Under the pieces are notes generated by a model. The model searched no databases. It was not told where the DNA came from and worked only from the letters and a program-made list of their open reading frames with translations. Of a DNA stretch of 64,000 nt, positions 62,301 through 64,000 are shown in pieces (position 1 is the first letter of the stretch; the number at the start of each line of letters is the position of its first letter). Both the position numbers and the translations under genes were made by a program. This DNA is from Caenorhabditis remanei (Eukaryota; Nematoda; Chromadorea; Rhabditida; Rhabditidae): positions 25,358,001 through 25,422,000 of the forward strand of contig NC_071331.1 in the NCBI RefSeq assembly GCF_010183535.1. The letters run 5' to 3'.

Positions 62301-63116
62301 TCTGTTCCAACAAAATCTCCACTTCCCAATGAATATCGTCCTTTTCTCTATTCCATGACTTTCCTTGTGCTGAAAACAAGATCCGTTTAAGTTAAAGTCA
62401 GAAAACCATTAAAAAAATAACGAAATCGGTTTAAAATTGAAAAAAAATTAGAAAAATCTCATGAAAAAAAAGCTCAGAAGCACGCAACGCGGACACGCTT
62501 CGCTTGAAAATTGCTCCAGACAGTTGGGGGCACCCTCCAATTTGCTACAGAAAGTCGGGGGCACCCACACGATATCCCTAAAAGAGAGGAGAGGTTGCAA
62601 GTTGCTGCAGAAAGTTGCGAGTATAAAGACCGACAATCAGGTCGTACGCCTACCGTAGTTCAACTAGCTGTAGAAAGTCAGAGAACCATGCCAAATTTCT
62701 CCAGAAAGTCGCCAGAACCTCTAAATTGCTGCAGAAAGTTGAACGAGTTTACCGAGGAGGATAGACAGTATAGTTGTCAGTCTGCGCGCCCGCTCTCACA
62801 CTGCAACTTAGGACGCTTATATCTCAAGAACGGGCGGTGCTATTTAAAAGTTGTTAACTACAAAAATGTAGCCCTAGTCTTGATCTACACAACGTATATA
62901 AATTTGGAATATTTTGACAACACGGATTCCGTGACGGGATCCGAAATATCTCAGATTTTCAACACACTGTGAGCATAGCCTAGTGTTATCACATGACCCA
63001 TACATTAATCCAAACCTTATTAAAAACGTTCCAGATCCTCTCCACTTCCCAACCTCGACACGCCTCTAACCGAATCAAGTCATCAATCATCGGTTGTCAA
63101 CAAAGCGATCAATGAG
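56364..63116 (+). CDS. PTB/PID-like domain protein, 3' end beyond window
   Basis: Exons seen are 56364-56396, 56532-56618, 57156-57257, 57388-57537, 57582-57660, 59945-59975 and 63035-63116, all with consistent phases, giving 188 residues before the last donor (GAG|GTATGT). More exons must follow beyond this point. After a short N-terminus, residues about 12-150 have the order of a phosphotyrosine-binding (PTB/PID) fold: a strand 'FIGIISNENYSGLD', a helix region, 'FALQVLHDKIVVVDRKTKK', 'PLIFSCGSLSEDGLVLFTF' and a C-terminal helix 'EKLSEELNSKFARFAEQ'. PTB proteins are usually cytoplasmic adaptors. This assignment is by pattern only. A Ser-rich tail follows. Introns 5 (2.3 kb) and 6 (3.1 kb) are loaded with R1 repeats and other insertions. 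Confidence 0.65.
58723..59319. repeat. R1 dispersed inverted repeat, long copy in intron 5
   Basis: Arms of about 100 bp pair: CTACATTTTTGTAGTTGACA on the left with GGTCAATTACAAACATGTAC on the right. The AGACGCAGAGAAGCAAGGGC word on the left pairs with CTTGCTTCTCTACGTCT on the right. The middle holds a further pair of TATCTC...GCTATCAAG words. Confidence 0.7.
60346..61440 (-). mobile_element. 5'-truncated LINE with reverse transcriptase
   Basis: An open frame of about 300 codons on the minus strand (stop at 60501-60503) carries the RT block 'GVPQGSVLSPILFGIFVNDV' and the catalytic 'FADDLKIYASF'. It continues through 'RDLGFLISPKLDFSEHW' and 'FIRPVLEYGTEV' to the end of the ORF. The 3' end is a tandem ATAA tail (60346-60370). 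RT homology starts at about 61425; sequence upstream of that in the same frame comes from the flanking repeat. It is CR1/Jockey-like and of a different lineage from the LINE at 17713. There is no endonuclease domain, so it is not autonomous. Confidence 0.85.
61619..62369 (-). CDS. Last three exons of an unrecognised gene, antisense in intron 6
   Basis: Exons 62210-62369, 61737-61788 and 61619-61693 join in frame. Junctions are ATGAG|GTAAAT to TTGCAG|ATTAATC, then GAACAA|GTGAGG to TTTTCAG|ATTCGC, and end at TGA 61619-61621. An AATAAA (61558-61563, minus strand) follows at a normal distance. They encode 94 complete codons: '...WEVEILLEQTVLVGAVKGPG', 'HIPAVTGSHRKMR', 'LIGKGVKRLHSIGHGEQ' and 'LKYFYRFMLMCPTNIHG'. 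The first exon opens with a TTTTCAG acceptor in phase 1 and has no usable ATG, so at least one more exon lies upstream; I could not find it. The protein is not one I recognise. Three consistent junctions and a poly-A signal make chance unlikely. Confidence 0.6.
62505..62745. repeat. TTGCTGCAGAAAGT minisatellite
   Basis: About six copies of a (G)CTGCAGAAAGT(C/T)G word with 25-45 bp spacing. The complement (CTTTCTGCAGCA) is repeated twice at 60275-60305, and a further plus-strand pair lies at 61448-61482. It forms the inner flanks of the 2.75-kb composite. Confidence 0.6.
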
Positions 63117-63540
63117 GTATGTGTCCCCCCAGTCAGTTTGAAAACGTTTGAAAAGAAAACTCACATTTTGTATCAATCAAATGTTATTGGCTATATAATT
63201 TTCTATAATGGAAAGTCAAGGTAGCCTAGTCCAGCAAACGCGCTCCACCACAGTCTTGTCCAGTAGAGCGCACTTCATTTGCGTCGTTCTAACCCTACAT
63301 AGCTGACACATCCCTCAACAATTACCGAACGGCGAGACCGCCCGATTTTTTTTTCGGTCATAGATCATAAAAAGATGAGGAGAAATAACAATTTTTGACG
63401 GAAAGGTGGTGGCGTTTTTTGAGTTTTTGATCCCACTTCCCTCTGATTTTGAAGAAAAATGAGAAATCTTGGAAGTGCTCCAAATTTACTGAAAATTGTG
63501 ATTTCCACTGAAAATCACTAAATCTCTAGCAGTCAAAATA

Positions 63541-63979
63541 ATATAAAGTTATATTGGTTGAAAAGAAAAATTCTAGAGCTACATTTTTGTAGTTAACCAT
63601 GATTTGATAGCTATTGAGGATAGAGAGATATGGGAGACGCAGAGAAGCTAGGGTGTCTAGTTGTCTGCGCATACTCTTTCTGCTAAACTTCAAAAGGGTA
63701 TATCTCAACAAGGGACGGTGCTATCAAAAAATTGTAAACTAACAAAATGTGAAACATGTTACGCTGATAATTCTGGCAGTTAACAGTTTTTTAATAGCAC
63801 CGCCCATTCTTTAGATATAAGCGTTCTAAGTTGCGATGGGAGAGAGCGCGCGCAGACAACTAGACACCGTAGCTTCCCTGCGTCTATTTTATCTCTCTAC
63901 CCTCAGTTCCTATCAAAAAATGGTCAATTACAAAAATGTAGCTCTATTCATGCTCTACACAGTAACTATGAATTTGAAA
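63541..63979. repeat. R1 dispersed inverted repeat, complete copy
   Basis: Left arm AGAGCTACATTTTTGTAGTT at about 63574 and right arm AATTACAAAAATGTAGCTC near 63926 pair. The inner words AGACGCAGAGAAGCTAGGGT and GTAGCTTCCCTGCGTCT also pair. The centre holds GCGCGCGCAGACAACTAGAC. The copy lies in intron 7 of the PTB-like gene. Confidence 0.7.
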
Positions 63980-64000
63980 TGATCAGACATTTTGAATCAT

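Larger units (their letters stand above)
60158..62906. mobile_element. 2.75-kb composite bounded by inverted R1 ends
   Basis: The left end (AAATTTATATTGGTTGTGTAG at 60158) and right end (CTACACAACGTATATAAATT near 62885-62904) are inverted R1 termini. Just inside, CTCGGTAAACTCGTTCAACT (60260-60279) pairs with GTTGAACGAGTTTACCGAG (62739-62757). Between them lie GCTGCAGAAAGT-type repeats at both sides, a LINE and three exons of an unrecognised gene. It may be a long R1 relative that has taken up other DNA, or two R1 copies that happen to face each other. No transposase recognised. Confidence 0.5.

Overview
This is nuclear DNA from a nematode that is almost certainly a Caenorhabditis species. The evidence is short (about 45-50 nt) AT-rich introns with TTTCAG/TTTCCAG acceptors, Srx-class chemoreceptors, a cuticle collagen, and a CaM kinase I whose key residues fall at the C. 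elegans CMK-1 positions (K52, T179, W305). The dense dispersed inverted repeats suggest a relative of C. elegans. Species assignment needs alignment.

Layout. 1-728: 3' part of an Srx receptor gene (+), followed by tRNA-Arg(TCT) (-) and a 1.67-kb TIR element with a Tc1/mariner-like MITE inside it. 2805-7239: three tandem Srx genes (-). The middle copy is a crossover chimera, and the third has a second tRNA-Arg(TCT) in an intron on the opposite strand. 7860-8688: a DUF148/SXP-RAL2-type secreted protein (-). About 8.7-15.1 kb: no gene seen. 15127-17183: ABHD14-type hydrolase (+). 16069-24137: six members of a small secreted protein family. One lies antisense in an ABHD14 intron, one is broken by a LINE insertion, one is frameshifted, one is intact, and two lie antisense in a synapsin intron. 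21191-26046: synapsin snn-1 (-). 28938-31291: cuticle collagen (-). 37850-45389: cmk-1 (+) with a 4.8-kb first intron. 50258-54106: a ten-exon, 831-residue protein of unknown family (+). 56364 to beyond 63116: 5' part of a gene with a PTB/PID-like fold (+). Its sixth intron holds a LINE fragment and the last three exons of an unrecognised gene on the minus strand, all between long inverted repeats.

Functionally, synapsin and CaM kinase I both act in neurons, and the synapsin N-terminus carries a match to the CaMKI consensus. Srx receptors are presumed chemosensory. The small secreted proteins form a local, fast-changing family and supply most of the broken genes. Dispersed inverted repeats (called R1-R5 here) occupy many introns, especially in the last gene.

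All gene models were built by hand from splice signals, reading phase and family resemblance, with no alignments or expression data. Total lengths of the complete models are multiples of three.
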